Part shown: one piece after another, positions 42,872 through 52,179 of the stretch
How the letters are laid out: each line of letters starts with the position of its first letter
How positions within the stretch are numbered: position 1 is the first letter of the stretch
NCBI RefSeq assembly: GCF_009299835.1
Contig: NZ_VKCZ01000004.1
Span: 1-64,000 of the forward strand
Direction of reading: 5' to 3'
DNA: 64,000 nucleotides
From: Microlunatus speluncae
Lineage (GTDB): Bacteria > Actinomycetota > Actinomycetes > Propionibacteriales > Propionibacteriaceae
Notes under the pieces: generated by a model
Databases searched by the model: none
What the model was told of the DNA's origin: nothing
What the model saw: the letters and a program-made list of their open reading frames with translations, nothing else
Made by a program: the position numbers and the translations under genes

Positions 42872-44182
42872 TCAGCCGTCGTGGGTCAGTTCGGACCAGA
42901 GGTCGTCGTCGGGGAGGGCGGTGTCCTTGTCGGTGATCTTGGGCGGCTCGGGCGCGATGGTCCGGGCCGACTCCGGGAGCTGGGGCTGCGGCGGGGGCTG
43001 GCGGACGTCGCGGAAGGAGATGCCGCCGGGGGCTGAGGGCTGGTTCCACTTCTCGCCGGCCGTCTTGACGCCGCCCTGCGGGCAGGCCCAGGCATGGTTC
43101 AGGCCGACCGGCAGGGAGCTGGTGAACTCGTTGTCGTCCAGACAGTTGCCGGCGCCGGGGGCGCGCTCGGTCGCGACGTAGGCAAGATCGATTTCGTTGT
43201 CCTCGGCGACGTTGCCGGCCAGCCGGTTGTCCAGCGGGGCGATGTCTTCTGAGGAGGAGATCACGATGCCCGCGGTCGGGTTGCCGGTGATCAGGTTGCG
43301 GGTGATCTCGTTGTCCTGACCCCCCGAGATCCCGAGTCCGATCCCGAAGGCTCCGTCGGACTGGGCCGGGGTCTTCTCCGCGTCGTTGTCGGCGATCAGG
43401 TTGCCGGCGACCAGGGCCTTGCGCTGCGGGACGTACGCCTCCTGGTAGTCCGACAGCAGCGTCATCCCGACCCGGTTGTCGGAGAACCGGTTACGGACCA
43501 CCGAGACCACGTTGCTGGCGTTGGCCTGCTGATAACCGACCGCGTTGTATTCGGCGACGTTGTTGCGGACCACGATGTTGCAGTCGTCGCACTGCCCGAC
43601 GTAGATCCCGGAGTCGCCGTGACCGGAGGCGTAGTTGTTTTCGATCACGCCGTTCTGCGAGTCGAAGGCGTAGATGCCGTACAACGCGTTGTTGGACGCG
43701 GTCACGTGGCGCACCGCGAAACCCTGCAGTGGTGGGAACTTCTTCGGGTCGAGCCGGCGGTAGCCGTCGCTGCCGCTGGCCAGGCCGCCGTTCTCGTCGA
43801 CCAGGCCGGTGATCAGGACGCCGTTCAGGTTGAACCCGCGGACGGTCAGGTTGGCGACCGTCACCCGCGGCGCGGTGACCACGACGCCGTTGCCGCGCAG
43901 CCCGCCGCCGTCGATGATCACGGCGTTGCGATCGGTGCCGCGCAGGGTCACGTCGGCGGTCTTGAGGCTCACGCTCTCGCCGTAGGTGCCGGGCGAGACC
44001 TCGATCGTGTCACCGGGCTTGGCGGCGTCCGCGGCCTGCTGGATCGTCGGGGCGTTGCCCGGGACGGCGATCGTGACCGGGCCGTCTCCTGGCGGCCTGA
44101 CCTCGACCTCGGGCTGGCCGCAACTGCTCGTGGCGGCGACCACGAACAGGACGAAAACCAGCGCCCATCGGCGTAACAGCAT
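42872..44182 (-). CDS. Exported right-handed parallel beta-helix protein, probable lipoprotein
   Basis: The ATG at 44182 gives 436 residues; TAGATT lies seven bases upstream. A hydrophobic signal region ends in ATSSC, an atypical lipobox. The rest is rich in short strands with NN and GN turns (VVRNNVAEYNAVG, NEITRNLITGNPTAGIVISS), the pattern of NosD/pectate-lyase-type parallel beta-helices. No clear catalytic residues are seen. Carbohydrate binding or modification at the cell surface is a guess. Confidence 0.8.
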   Translation of the reverse strand: MLLRRWALVFVLFVVAATSSCGQPEVEVRPPGDGPVTIAVPGNAPTIQQAADAAKPGDTIEVSPGTYGESVSLKTADVTLRGTDRNAVIIDGGGLRGNGVVVTAPRVTVANLTVRGFNLNGVLITGLVDENGGLASGSDGYRRLDPKKFPPLQGFAVRHVTASNNALYGIYAFDSQNGVIENNYASGHGDSGIYVGQCDDCNIVVRNNVAEYNAVGYQQANASNVVSVVRNRFSDNRVGMTLLSDYQEAYVPQRKALVAGNLIADNDAEKTPAQSDGAFGIGLGISGGQDNEITRNLITGNPTAGIVISSSEDIAPLDNRLAGNVAEDNEIDLAYVATERAPGAGNCLDDNEFTSSLPVGLNHAWACPQGGVKTAGEKWNQPSAPGGISFRDVRQPPPQPQLPESARTIAPEPPKITDKDTALPDDDLWSELTHDG

Positions 44183-44249
44183 GGGGGACAATCTAACCCG
44201 ACCGATCACCCCGTCCGGCCCCGCGCCGACCGGCCCTAAGATTTCGGCC

Positions 44250-44627
44250 ATGCCCGCCCAGGATCGATCCGCCGCGGAGCGGCTCCGCCGGGCCGTCGCC
44301 TATGCGGTCACCGGAGCCGATCCCGCGCTCACGGCCACCTCGTTCGACGGCGAGGCCTTCGATCCGGCGGCCCTGATCGCCGAACTGGGCGGCGTTGCCA
44401 CGCTGCGCTCGGCAGCGGCGGAGGCCAGAGCGGCCGGCCTGAGCTGGCCGTACCCGGTCCCGGAGCGGCTCCGGCAAGGCCTCGGCGCGGCCCAGGTGCA
44501 TGCCGCGGTGCGGCGGGTCAGCTCCCTGATCGACGAACCACCCCGGCCGGTGATCCGCCGGCCGGCCACGCCGGACGCGGACGACCTTCGACTGCTGCGC
44601 GACGTGCCGCCGCACCACGGCGGCTGA
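44250..44627 (+). CDS. Small hypothetical protein (125 residues)
   Basis: I recognise no family. The protein is Ala/Arg-rich and helical (SAAERLRRAVAYAVTGADPA, RLRQGLGAAQVHAAVRRVSS) with a charged proline-containing tail. TAAGAT (44,237-44,242) lies seven bases before the ATG and codon use matches its neighbours, both supporting a real gene. It is divergent from the beta-helix gene, 67 bp away. Confidence 0.6.
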   Translation: MPAQDRSAAERLRRAVAYAVTGADPALTATSFDGEAFDPAALIAELGGVATLRSAAAEARAAGLSWPYPVPERLRQGLGAAQVHAAVRRVSSLIDEPPRPVIRRPATPDADDLRLLRDVPPHHGG

Positions 44628-44634
44628 CCGAGCG

Positions 44635-44997
44635 TCAGCTGTTGTTGCGCTCGCGCAGGATGTCGCGGATCTCAACGAGCAGATCCTCGGTCTTCTCCGC
44701 GACCTCGGGCTCCTCCTTCTTGAACCGCTCGCGCAACTTGTTGTACGGCAGCACGATCAGGAAATACACGACCGCGGCGATGATCACGAACGTGATCAGC
44801 GCGGAGAGGAACGGCCCGACGCTGATCCCGCCGATGGACGTCCCACTGAAGTCCGGGATGCCGCCGATCGCGCCGACGATGTCCAGGATGATTTTCACCA
44901 GCGCGCTGACCACGGCCGCGAACGCGGTGGCCATCACCACGGCGACCGCGAGTTCGACCAGGTTGCCGCGCATCACGAATTCTTTGAAGCCCTTCAC
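44635..44997 (-). CDS. mscL: Large-conductance mechanosensitive channel
   Basis: A 120-residue MscL subunit. The N-terminal amphipathic helix MKGFKEFVMRGNLVELAVAV, the pore-lining first span, the periplasmic loop and the second span ITFVIIAAVVYFLIVLPYNK are intact, with a short charged C-terminal bundle. It opens on membrane tension and releases solutes on osmotic downshift. The GTG start is supported by GAGGAGG five bases upstream. Confidence 0.95.
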   Translation of the reverse strand: MKGFKEFVMRGNLVELAVAVVMATAFAAVVSALVKIILDIVGAIGGIPDFSGTSIGGISVGPFLSALITFVIIAAVVYFLIVLPYNKLRERFKKEEPEVAEKTEDLLVEIRDILRERNNS

Positions 44998-45148
44998 CGG
45001 TTCCTCCTCGGCGATGATGTCGATGTGCGCATCGCGATAATGCGACCAAGATCACCAAGGACAGTAACAGAATCGACGGAACGGCAGGCGAACCTCGCAG
45101 AGCTCGGCAGCCCATGATCACCAACGGCGCGCGCCCTAGGAGAGGGCA

Positions 45149-45775
45149 CTAGCGCCAGATCACCGACAGCGCCGAGGTGCTGCCGGCCCGGGCCAGGCCG
45201 AGCGCCGTCTCGTCGTCGACCTCGACCAGCACCAGGACGCCGGCCGCCGAGTCCGACCGACCCGTCGACCCGTCGGCGCCCGGGATGGTGACCAGCCGGA
45301 CACCCCGGGCCACGGTGCCGGCCGGCCCGCCCTGCCCGTCGGCGGCCACGATGTCGATCACGTCTCCGGGCCGGAGCACGGCGGCGAGACCGGAATCGGC
45401 GAGCCGGACCGGTGCCAGGACCCGGCCCGGCCGGAGCGTTCGGTCGCCGACCAGGTCGGATCCGGTCAGCACCTGGCCCTTCGGCACCGGTGCTGCCAGG
45501 ATCCGGCCGACGGCTTGGGCAGGGTCGGTCAGCGCGTCCTCCGGTACGGCCTCGGCGACGACCGCCTCGAGCCGGACCTGGGTCGCGGCGACCGGCCCGC
45601 CGCCGGGCAGGAATTCGACGGCCCTCAGCACGGTCACGGTGTCCGGGGCGCGGGGAGCGGCGGCATTGATGCCGGTCAGCACGGCCAGCACGGCGGCGAT
45701 CACCGCCAGCTTGCGACGATGCCAGGACACGGCGCGGATCAAGCTGCGCAGGGCCGATGGGGGATTGGGCTTCAC
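45149..45775 (-). CDS. SAF-domain protein (CpaB/Flp-pilus-assembly-like)
   Basis: A 208-residue protein with an N-terminal membrane span (KLAVIAAVLAVLTGINAAAP) and a SAF/CpaB-like domain (PKGQVLTGSDLVG, RPGDVIDIVAADG). CpaB proteins help export Flp/tight-adherence pili, but no other tad or cpa genes are here, so it may be a stand-alone SAF protein. GAGGAGG precedes the GTG start. The short hairpin GCCCTCTCCTAGGGC (45,130-45,144) follows its stop codon. Confidence 0.8.
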   Translation of the reverse strand: MKPNPPSALRSLIRAVSWHRRKLAVIAAVLAVLTGINAAAPRAPDTVTVLRAVEFLPGGGPVAATQVRLEAVVAEAVPEDALTDPAQAVGRILAAPVPKGQVLTGSDLVGDRTLRPGRVLAPVRLADSGLAAVLRPGDVIDIVAADGQGGPAGTVARGVRLVTIPGADGSTGRSDSAAGVLVLVEVDDETALGLARAGSTSALSVIWR

Positions 45776-45986
45776 GAAACGACCTCCTCGGAGTCTCGTC
45801 CAAGGAGGCTAAGCAGGATCGTCCGGATCGTTCACGCTGTCCACAGGCGCACGGCCGAAAGATAGGGCTGTGGACAATTCGCAGCCCGGCATCAACTCTA
45901 TGGACCTATTCGGAACTCGGCATCGACAGGTCCCGGCCGGTCGACCAGGCTGGTTCGCCCACCCGATCGACTGCGAGGAGCGAATC

Positions 45987-46418
45987 ATGATCAGCTCGAC
46001 GACGGACCCTTCCCGAAGGACCGGTGCGGCCGGGAGCCGGATCCGGCGACTCATTGCGGCCGGTGCAGCTGTCCTCGCCGTGTTCGGGACCACGCTGGTG
46101 GGCGCCGGGCCGGCCTCGGCCGCCGCGCCCCGCTGCTCCTGGGGGCTCACCGGAGACGACGGCGACGCGGGCGGGGTGTCCGGTTGGGTCAAGATCGGGT
46201 CGTCATTGAAGGTGCAGTTCCGGGCCTACGGCGAGCGGATCATCGCCAATCGCAATCTTCGCGGCGGTGAGGGGGTGCTGCTCTTCGTCGACGGCAAGCA
46301 GCCGTCCTTCATGGGATCCGGCGACTACGCCAACCTGACGTTTCCGGAGGGCCGGGACGCAACGCTGTCCATCACCAACGGCGACGTCAACTGCGCCGTC
46401 GACGGCCTGGTCACGTAG
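45987..46418 (+). CDS. Small secreted protein, function unknown
   Basis: The ATG at 45987 follows GAGGAG by six bases; the frame upstream to 45870 has no better start. The 143-residue product has a signal peptide (about 1-50, ending AGPASAAAP) and a mature domain with a pair of cysteines (PRCSWGL and DVNCAVDG) that probably form a disulphide. I recognise no family. Convergent with the FmdB-family gene. Confidence 0.7.
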   Translation: MISSTTDPSRRTGAAGSRIRRLIAAGAAVLAVFGTTLVGAGPASAAAPRCSWGLTGDDGDAGGVSGWVKIGSSLKVQFRAYGERIIANRNLRGGEGVLLFVDGKQPSFMGSGDYANLTFPEGRDATLSITNGDVNCAVDGLVT

Positions 46419-46424
46419 CAGCGA

Positions 46425-46796
46425 TCAGGCTGCGCCGGCGCTGACCTTGGAGCTCGACGAGCCGGAGTCGGACTTCTTCGGGCTCGAGTCGGACTTCGAC
46501 GTGCCCGAATCGGACTTGGTCGAGCTCGACTCGGTCTTCGAGCCCGAGGTCGACGACTCGGACTTCGTCTCCTTGGCGGGGGCGGAGTCGGACTTCGCGC
46601 CGCCGCCCGACTTGCCGTCCGTCCGGCTGTCGGTGCGGTAGAAGCCCGAGCCCTTGAACACGACCCCGACCGCGTTGAAGACCTTCCGAAGGGAACCGGA
46701 GCACTCCGGGCAGGTGGTCAACGACGGGTCGGTGAACTTCTGCACGACCTCGAGCTCGCTGCTGCACTCGGTGCATCGGTACTGATAGGTAGGCAT
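46425..46796 (-). CDS. FmdB-family zinc-ribbon protein with Ser/Lys/Asp repeats
   Basis: A 123-residue protein. The N-terminal zinc ribbon has Cys8/Cys11 and Cys29/Cys32 (YRCTECSSE, TTCPECSGSL), followed by VFNAVGVVFKGSGFYRTDSR, the FmdB signature. The C-terminal half is low complexity with repeated KSDS-type units. FmdB proteins were named as regulators of amidase genes; their real role is unclear. The tail length varies among relatives. Confidence 0.88.
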   Translation of the reverse strand: MPTYQYRCTECSSELEVVQKFTDPSLTTCPECSGSLRKVFNAVGVVFKGSGFYRTDSRTDGKSGGGAKSDSAPAKETKSESSTSGSKTESSSTKSDSGTSKSDSSPKKSDSGSSSSKVSAGAA

Positions 46797-46883
46797 GGCG
46801 TCCTGTCTGGATCCGGAACGTTCTAGCACTCAAGCATACCGACTGCTAAATCTCGGGGCGAGTCGACACAATAGGCTGACCCG

Positions 46884-49427
46884 GTGCCTGGACGTCTGCC
46901 GCGCTGGTTGATCCTGACCGTCATCGTCGTCGTGCTCGCGCTCGGCGGTCTTTCCAGCCTCGGCGTGGGCACCGTGCGGCGGTCGTTTCCGCAGACCACG
47001 GGCGAGATCGCGTTGCCCGTACTGTCCGGTCCGGTCGAGGTGCTGCGGGACGCCAACGGGGTCCCGCACCTGTACGCCGACGACCCGCAGGACCTGTTCG
47101 CGGCGCAGGGCTTCGTGCATGCCCAGGACCGGTTCTTCGAGATGGACCTGCGCCGGCACATCACCGCCGGCCGGTTGTCGGAGCTGTTCGGGCCGTCCCA
47201 GGTGACCACGGACGCGTTCACCCGCACGATGGGCTGGCGTCGGGTGGCCGAGCAGGAGCTGGAGCTGCTGTCGGCCAAGACCCGGCGCTACCTGGACGCG
47301 TACGCCTCGGGGGTGAACGCCTACCTGCGGGAGCGCGGGACCAGCGACCTCTCGCTCGAATACACCCTGCTCGGCGTGCAGGGCCTCAGCTACGAGCCGG
47401 AGGACTGGACCGCGGTCGACTCGCTGGCCTGGCTGAAGGCGATGGCCTGGGACCTCGGCGCGAACCGGGGCCAGGAGATCGACCAGGCGCTCACCGCGGC
47501 GGTGGTGGGGGAGGACCGGGCCGCGGAGCTCTGGCCCGACCACCCGATGCACGACTTCGATCCGATCGTCACCACCGGCGCGGTACGCGGCGGCGCCTTC
47601 GACCCGCGGGCCCGGCCCGCCACCGGCGCCGCGGCCGCGCTGACCGATGATCAACGCCGGGCAGCAGTGCCGGCGTTGCGGGCGGTCGAGGCGGCGGCGG
47701 CCGGGATGCCGGATCTGCTGGCGCCGGACGGGATCGGGTCCGAGGTCGGCTCGAACTCGTGGGTGATCGCGGGCTCGCGGACCGCTTCCGGCAAGCCGAT
47801 CCTCGGCAACGATCCGCATCTGGCCACCTCGATCCCGTCGGTGTTCACCCAGGTCGGGCTGCACTGCCGACAGGTGACGGATGCCTGCCCGTTCGACGTC
47901 AGCGGCTTCAGCTTCGCCGGCATGCCCGGCGTGATCATCGGCAAGAACAGCAAGATCAGCTGGGGTCTGACCACCAGCTATGTCGACGCCCAGGATCTTT
48001 ATCTGGAAGAGCTACGCGGCAACACGGTCCGGGTCGGCGACGGGTTCCAGGAGCTCGACGTGCACACCGAGCCGATCAAGGTGGAGGGTGAGGAGAAGCC
48101 GCGGACCCTGATCATCCGCTCGAGCAAACACGGCCCGATCCTGTCCGACGTCGACCCCGATCTGCAGGACCTGTCCACCGGCCAGGAGCGCGACGACCTG
48201 ACCTACGGGATCGCCATGAGCTGGGCGGCGCTGACGCCGAGCCGGTCGATGGACGGGATCTTCGACCTCAACCGGGCGACCGACTTCGACCAGTTCCGGG
48301 CCGCGCTCGGCCGGATCGGCGCTCCCTCGCAGAATCTGGTGTACGCCGACCTCGAGGGCAACATCGGCTATCAGCTGGCCGGGCAGGTGCCGCAACGCGG
48401 CAAGGGCGATGGACGGACGCTTTCGCCCGGCTGGGATTCCGGCTACGACTGGCGCGGGATGCTGCCGTACCAGCGGCTGCCGTACAGCCTGAATCCGGAG
48501 AGCGGCTACATCGTCGCGTCCAACCAGCCGATCACCGGCCCGGGCTATCCCGACCGGCTCGGCTCCGACTATTCGTACGGCTGGCGCAGCCAGGAGGTCG
48601 CGGACCGGCTGCGGGACGCGACCGGGGTGACCCTGGACCAGGCCGAGCAGCTGTTCTACGACGACACCAACCGGTTCGCGGCGGACCTGGTGCCGCTCCT
48701 GCTCAAGGTCAAGGTCAGCGATCCGTGGGTCGCGGAGGGCCAGACCTCGCTGGTCGGCTGGGATTACGGGACCGATGCCGACTCCGCGGCGGCGGCCTAC
48801 TTCGGCGTCGTGATCAACACGGTGCTGGAGGAGACGTTCCACGACGAGCTGCCGGAGCGGTTGTGGCCGGGCAGCGCCGATCGCTGGTACGGGGTGCTCT
48901 CCCGGCTGATCGAGGAGCCGGACGATCCCTGGTGGGACGACGTGACCACGCCGGACGTGACCGAGCAGCGCGACGACATCCTGTTGGCCGCGATGACCCA
49001 GGCCCGCAAGGAGATCACCGCGCTGGTCGCCCGGGACCCGGGCCAGTGGCAGTGGGGCAAGCTGCACCGGATCACGCTGCGTCACCAGACCCTCGGCGAG
49101 AGCGGCATCCCGCCGGTCGAAGCGATGTTCAACCGCGGCGACTTCGCGGCTCCCGGCGGCCCGGCGGTGGTGAACGCGATGGGCTACGACCTGTCCGAGC
49201 CCTATCGGGTGATCAACGGACCGACGATGCGGATGCTGGTTGATCTCGCTGATCTTGATCAGTCCCGCTGGGTGAACCAGTCCGGGGTCTCCGGGCATGC
49301 GTACCACCAGAACTACGACGATCAGACCGAGCTGTGGGTGACCAATCGGCTGTGGGCCTTCCGGTCCGGCCGGGACCAGGTCGCGGCCGCGGCCACCGAG
49401 CGACTGGTGCTCAGCCCCGGCCAGTAG
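46884..49427 (+). CDS. Penicillin acylase family protein (Ntn hydrolase)
   Basis: An 847-residue N-terminal-nucleophile hydrolase precursor. A membrane anchor or signal (about 8-28) is followed by the alpha chain, a linker, and the beta chain beginning at Ser290 in GSNSWVIAGSRT, the autocatalytic site. IGKNSKISWGLTTSYVDAQD is typical of the beta chain. Homologues cleave acyl side chains from beta-lactams, acyl-homoserine lactones or lipopeptides. It is probably active outside the membrane. GTG at 46884 follows TAGGCT by six bases. Confidence 0.9.
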   Translation: MPGRLPRWLILTVIVVVLALGGLSSLGVGTVRRSFPQTTGEIALPVLSGPVEVLRDANGVPHLYADDPQDLFAAQGFVHAQDRFFEMDLRRHITAGRLSELFGPSQVTTDAFTRTMGWRRVAEQELELLSAKTRRYLDAYASGVNAYLRERGTSDLSLEYTLLGVQGLSYEPEDWTAVDSLAWLKAMAWDLGANRGQEIDQALTAAVVGEDRAAELWPDHPMHDFDPIVTTGAVRGGAFDPRARPATGAAAALTDDQRRAAVPALRAVEAAAAGMPDLLAPDGIGSEVGSNSWVIAGSRTASGKPILGNDPHLATSIPSVFTQVGLHCRQVTDACPFDVSGFSFAGMPGVIIGKNSKISWGLTTSYVDAQDLYLEELRGNTVRVGDGFQELDVHTEPIKVEGEEKPRTLIIRSSKHGPILSDVDPDLQDLSTGQERDDLTYGIAMSWAALTPSRSMDGIFDLNRATDFDQFRAALGRIGAPSQNLVYADLEGNIGYQLAGQVPQRGKGDGRTLSPGWDSGYDWRGMLPYQRLPYSLNPESGYIVASNQPITGPGYPDRLGSDYSYGWRSQEVADRLRDATGVTLDQAEQLFYDDTNRFAADLVPLLLKVKVSDPWVAEGQTSLVGWDYGTDADSAAAAYFGVVINTVLEETFHDELPERLWPGSADRWYGVLSRLIEEPDDPWWDDVTTPDVTEQRDDILLAAMTQARKEITALVARDPGQWQWGKLHRITLRHQTLGESGIPPVEAMFNRGDFAAPGGPAVVNAMGYDLSEPYRVINGPTMRMLVDLADLDQSRWVNQSGVSGHAYHQNYDDQTELWVTNRLWAFRSGRDQVAAAATERLVLSPGQ

Positions 49428-50097
49428 CCCGGCCGCGCCGGTGGCGCCGCGCCAGTTGCTCGATCCCGTCCAGGATCAGCGTCAGGTCGAAGATCATCCA
49501 CTGCTCGACGTCACCCTCGATGAAGCCCTGGGCGATCGGCTCGAGATGCGGATGATCACCGCCGTCGAGCTCGTGGATCCGGCGCCGCCACCACTCCACC
49601 GCGTCGATGTCGGAGCTCTCGGCCAGCCGCCGTTCCGACACGGCGAGTTGGGCGACGCCCTGGACGTGGGTGGTCACCGCCATGATCACGCTGGTGGCCT
49701 CCTTGGGCGGCAGCCCGAGCTCGGCGATCGCCGAGTAGGCCCACTCCATCGCCCGTAGGGTGCTCGGCCCGATCGGCGGCCGGCTGGTCAGCGAGGCAAC
49801 GAGCGTCCACGGATGCTCCAGATACATCGCCCAGTCGGTCTCGGCCAGCACGGTCAGGCTCTGCCGCCAGGTGTTGCCGGTGTGATCGGGGTAGGCGTAG
49901 CGCTCCGACACCGCTTCGACCATCAACTCGACCAGGTGCTCCTTGTTCGGCACGTGCCGGTAGAGCGACATCACCCCGGTGCCCAGCCGATCCGCGATGG
50001 CGCGCATGGACACCGCGTCCAGCCCCTCCGCGTCGGCCAGGGTGATGCCCTGCTCGACGATCGCGGCAACGCTGAGAATGCCCCTCTTGACGACCAT
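49411..50097 (-). CDS. TetR-family repressor of the adjacent efflux pump
   Basis: A 228-residue TetR-type regulator. The N-terminal HTH is GLDAVSMRAIADRLGTGVMSLYRHVPNKEHLVELM and the C-terminal ligand domain is of the TetR_C type (WPTL-like region EHPWTLVASLTSRPPIGPST). It is divergent from an MFS transporter gene, with two matching palindromes in the 82-bp gap. The 3' end overlaps the penicillin-acylase gene by 17 bp. Confidence 0.92.
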   Translation of the reverse strand: MVVKRGILSVAAIVEQGITLADAEGLDAVSMRAIADRLGTGVMSLYRHVPNKEHLVELMVEAVSERYAYPDHTGNTWRQSLTVLAETDWAMYLEHPWTLVASLTSRPPIGPSTLRAMEWAYSAIAELGLPPKEATSVIMAVTTHVQGVAQLAVSERRLAESSDIDAVEWWRRRIHELDGGDHPHLEPIAQGFIEGDVEQWMIFDLTLILDGIEQLARRHRRGRATGRG

Positions 50098-50098
50098 C

Positions 50099-50156
50099 TT
50101 GGCATTCTAGCGAGCTCGTGCGTATAGTGTACGCAATGAAGGCGTACGGCGTACGC
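50099..50156 (+). promoter_or_regulatory. Promoter and paired TetR operators of the MFS gene
   Basis: -35 TTGGCA (50,099-50,104), an 18-base spacer and -10 TATAGT (50,123-50,128) form a good promoter. Two dyads with the same form GCGTA-N5-TACGC lie at 50,120-50,134 and 50,142-50,156, with centres 22 bp apart. The first overlaps the -10 box. A TetR dimer bound there would block transcription of the pump and probably of tetR itself. Confidence 0.8.
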
Positions 50157-50179
50157 AAATCGATCGCGAGGAGAATCGG

Positions 50180-51706
50180 ATGAAGCGGGCTGGGGCGCGG
50201 ACCTGGGTCGGGCTGGCGGCCCTGGTGCTGCCGGTGTTGATCACCTCGATGGACATCTCGGTGCTGTATCTGGCGATTCCGAAGTTGTCGGCCGACCTGG
50301 CGCCGACGGCCGGCCAGTTGCTCTGGATCCTGGACAGCTACGGCTTCTTCCTGGCCGCGTTGCTGATCACGATGGGCAACCTGGGCGACCGGGTCGGACG
50401 CCGCCGCCTGTTGATCATCGGGGCGATCGTGTTCGGGATCGGCTCGGTGCTGGCCGCGTACGCTCCGTCCGCCGAGCTGCTGATCGTCGCGCGGGCGCTG
50501 ATGGGGCTCGGCGGTTCGACGCTGATGCCGTCCACCCTGTCGCTGATCAGGAACATGTTCCACGACGACACCCAGCGGGGCACCGCGATCGGGATCTGGA
50601 GCGCGGCCTTCGCCGGCGGCTCCGCGCTCGGCCCGGTAATCGGCGGGATCCTGCTGCAGCACTTCCACTGGGGCTCGGTGTTCCTGATCAACGTGCCGGT
50701 GCTGGTGATCATGCTGATCATCGTCCCGATGGTGGTGCCCGAATACCGCCATCCGCGGCCGGACCGACTGGACGTGATCGGGGTCCTGCTGTCGATCGCG
50801 GCCATCCTGCCGATCGTCTACGCGATCAAGCACGCGGCCGAGTCACTCACCATCGACGCAGTCGTGCTGGTGGGACTGCTGGCCGGGATCGGCGCCGCGG
50901 TGGCCTTCGTCCGGCGGCAGCGCCGGGCGACAACCCCGCTGGTCGACCTGGCGCTCTTCCGCCGGCCGGCCTTCGGCGGTTCGGTGCTCGGCGGAATGAT
51001 GGCGATGTTCGCGATGCTCGGCGCCAACCTGTTCCTGGCCCAGTATCTGCAGCTCGTGCTCGGGCTCGATCCGCTGCCGGCCGCGCTGTGGACCCTGCCG
51101 GCGATGGTCACGGTGGCGATCGGTGCGGTGACCGCGGCCCGGCTTCGGGCGCGGCTCGGCAACGCCCGCACCTTCCTGGTCGGCTTCGTCGCCTCGGCCC
51201 TCGGCATCGGACTGTTGATCTTCACTCCCGCGGAAAACGGGTTGGCTTTGATCGTGATCGCCGAGATCATCTTCGGCTACGGACTGAGCACCGTGATGAC
51301 CATCGCCACCGACGTGGTCGTCGCCTCTGCGCCGCCGGAACGGGCCGGTGCCGCGTCGGCGATCTCCGAGACCGGCAACGAGCTCGGCGCCGCCCTCGGG
51401 GTCGCCGTGCTCGGCTCGATCGGCACCGCCGTCTACCGGGCGACCGTCGGCGCGGGACTGCCCGGCGACTTGCCACCCGCGGTCCACGACGAGGCCTCGG
51501 CCACCCTGGCCAACGCCCTCGCCGCGGCCGAAGGACTGGGTCCGGAGCAGGCGGCAGTCGTGATCGACGCCGCTCGCTCGGCCTTCGTCGGCGGGATGTC
51601 AGTGGTCGCGCTGTGCGGTGCCGTGATCATGGTCGCGCTGGCCGTCGCCGTACCGCTGCTGCTCCGGCGGGCTCAGCCGAGAGTGACGACCAAGATCAGC
51701 GTGTAG
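50180..51706 (+). CDS. MFS transporter, DHA2 (SmvA/EmrB-like) efflux pump
   Basis: A 508-residue, 14-span exporter. The first span has LITSMDISVLYLAIPKLSAD, then GDRVGRRRLLIIGA (motif A) and LIVARALMGLGGSTLMPSTL. Such pumps export quaternary ammonium compounds and other cationic drugs. GAGGAG lies six to seven bases ahead of the ATG. It is controlled by the divergent TetR gene. Its 3' end overlaps the convergent lipoprotein gene by 34 bp. Confidence 0.93.
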   Translation: MKRAGARTWVGLAALVLPVLITSMDISVLYLAIPKLSADLAPTAGQLLWILDSYGFFLAALLITMGNLGDRVGRRRLLIIGAIVFGIGSVLAAYAPSAELLIVARALMGLGGSTLMPSTLSLIRNMFHDDTQRGTAIGIWSAAFAGGSALGPVIGGILLQHFHWGSVFLINVPVLVIMLIIVPMVVPEYRHPRPDRLDVIGVLLSIAAILPIVYAIKHAAESLTIDAVVLVGLLAGIGAAVAFVRRQRRATTPLVDLALFRRPAFGGSVLGGMMAMFAMLGANLFLAQYLQLVLGLDPLPAALWTLPAMVTVAIGAVTAARLRARLGNARTFLVGFVASALGIGLLIFTPAENGLALIVIAEIIFGYGLSTVMTIATDVVVASAPPERAGAASAISETGNELGAALGVAVLGSIGTAVYRATVGAGLPGDLPPAVHDEASATLANALAAAEGLGPEQAAVVIDAARSAFVGGMSVVALCGAVIMVALAVAVPLLLRRAQPRVTTKISV

Positions 51707-52158
51707 GTCGCGCGGTCGAGGTAGGCACGGGCCGAGCCCTCGTCCGGCGCGAACGCTGCGTCCAGCGCGGCGCTGGTGAGCAGCGGACCGGCGGGCAGAC
51801 GGGACCGCAGCCCGTCCACCACGGCCGGTGCCTCGGTGGTCTCGACCGGCGCGTACGCGGTGAGCAGCCTTGAGGCACGATCGCTGGGGAGGGCGATGAC
51901 TGCATCGATCCAGTAGGTCGACGGACCGGGTGCACGTTCGTCTCCGTACTGACCCGACATCCACTGCGCCTCGAAGCTCGGCCCGAGCTCAGGGAACCTC
52001 TTCCGCAGCGGCTCCGGGTCCGTCCGCAGCTCCCCAGTTCCGTTCTTCGCCGCCGCCCGGTCGGGCCCGCTCGTCGGCTCGCAGCCGACGGTGGTGAGCA
52101 GCGCCGGCCCGGCGATCAGCATGGTGAGGAAGCGTCGCCGCCCGCTGCCTTCGTTCAC
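51673..52158 (-). CDS. Putative lipoprotein, function unknown
   Basis: GTG at 52158 gives 161 residues with a twin-Arg-like basic start (GRRRFLTMLIAG) and lipobox TTVGC. The mature part (DRASRLLTAYAPVETTEAPA, RLPAGPLLTSAALDAAF) matches no family I know. A frame extending upstream to 52,362 overlaps the ileS leader on the other strand and is not credible. Divergent from the T-box leader. Confidence 0.65.
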   Translation of the reverse strand: MNEGSGRRRFLTMLIAGPALLTTVGCEPTSGPDRAAAKNGTGELRTDPEPLRKRFPELGPSFEAQWMSGQYGDERAPGPSTYWIDAVIALPSDRASRLLTAYAPVETTEAPAVVDGLRSRLPAGPLLTSAALDAAFAPDEGSARAYLDRATYTLILVVTLG

Positions 52159-52179
52159 CGCGGCACGGTAGCAGGCAAT

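Noticed and set aside
45149..45775. A Flp/tad pilus locus based on the CpaB-like gene
   Set aside because: No secretion ATPase, TadB/C, prepilin or peptidase genes are nearby; only a lone SAF-domain protein can be supported.
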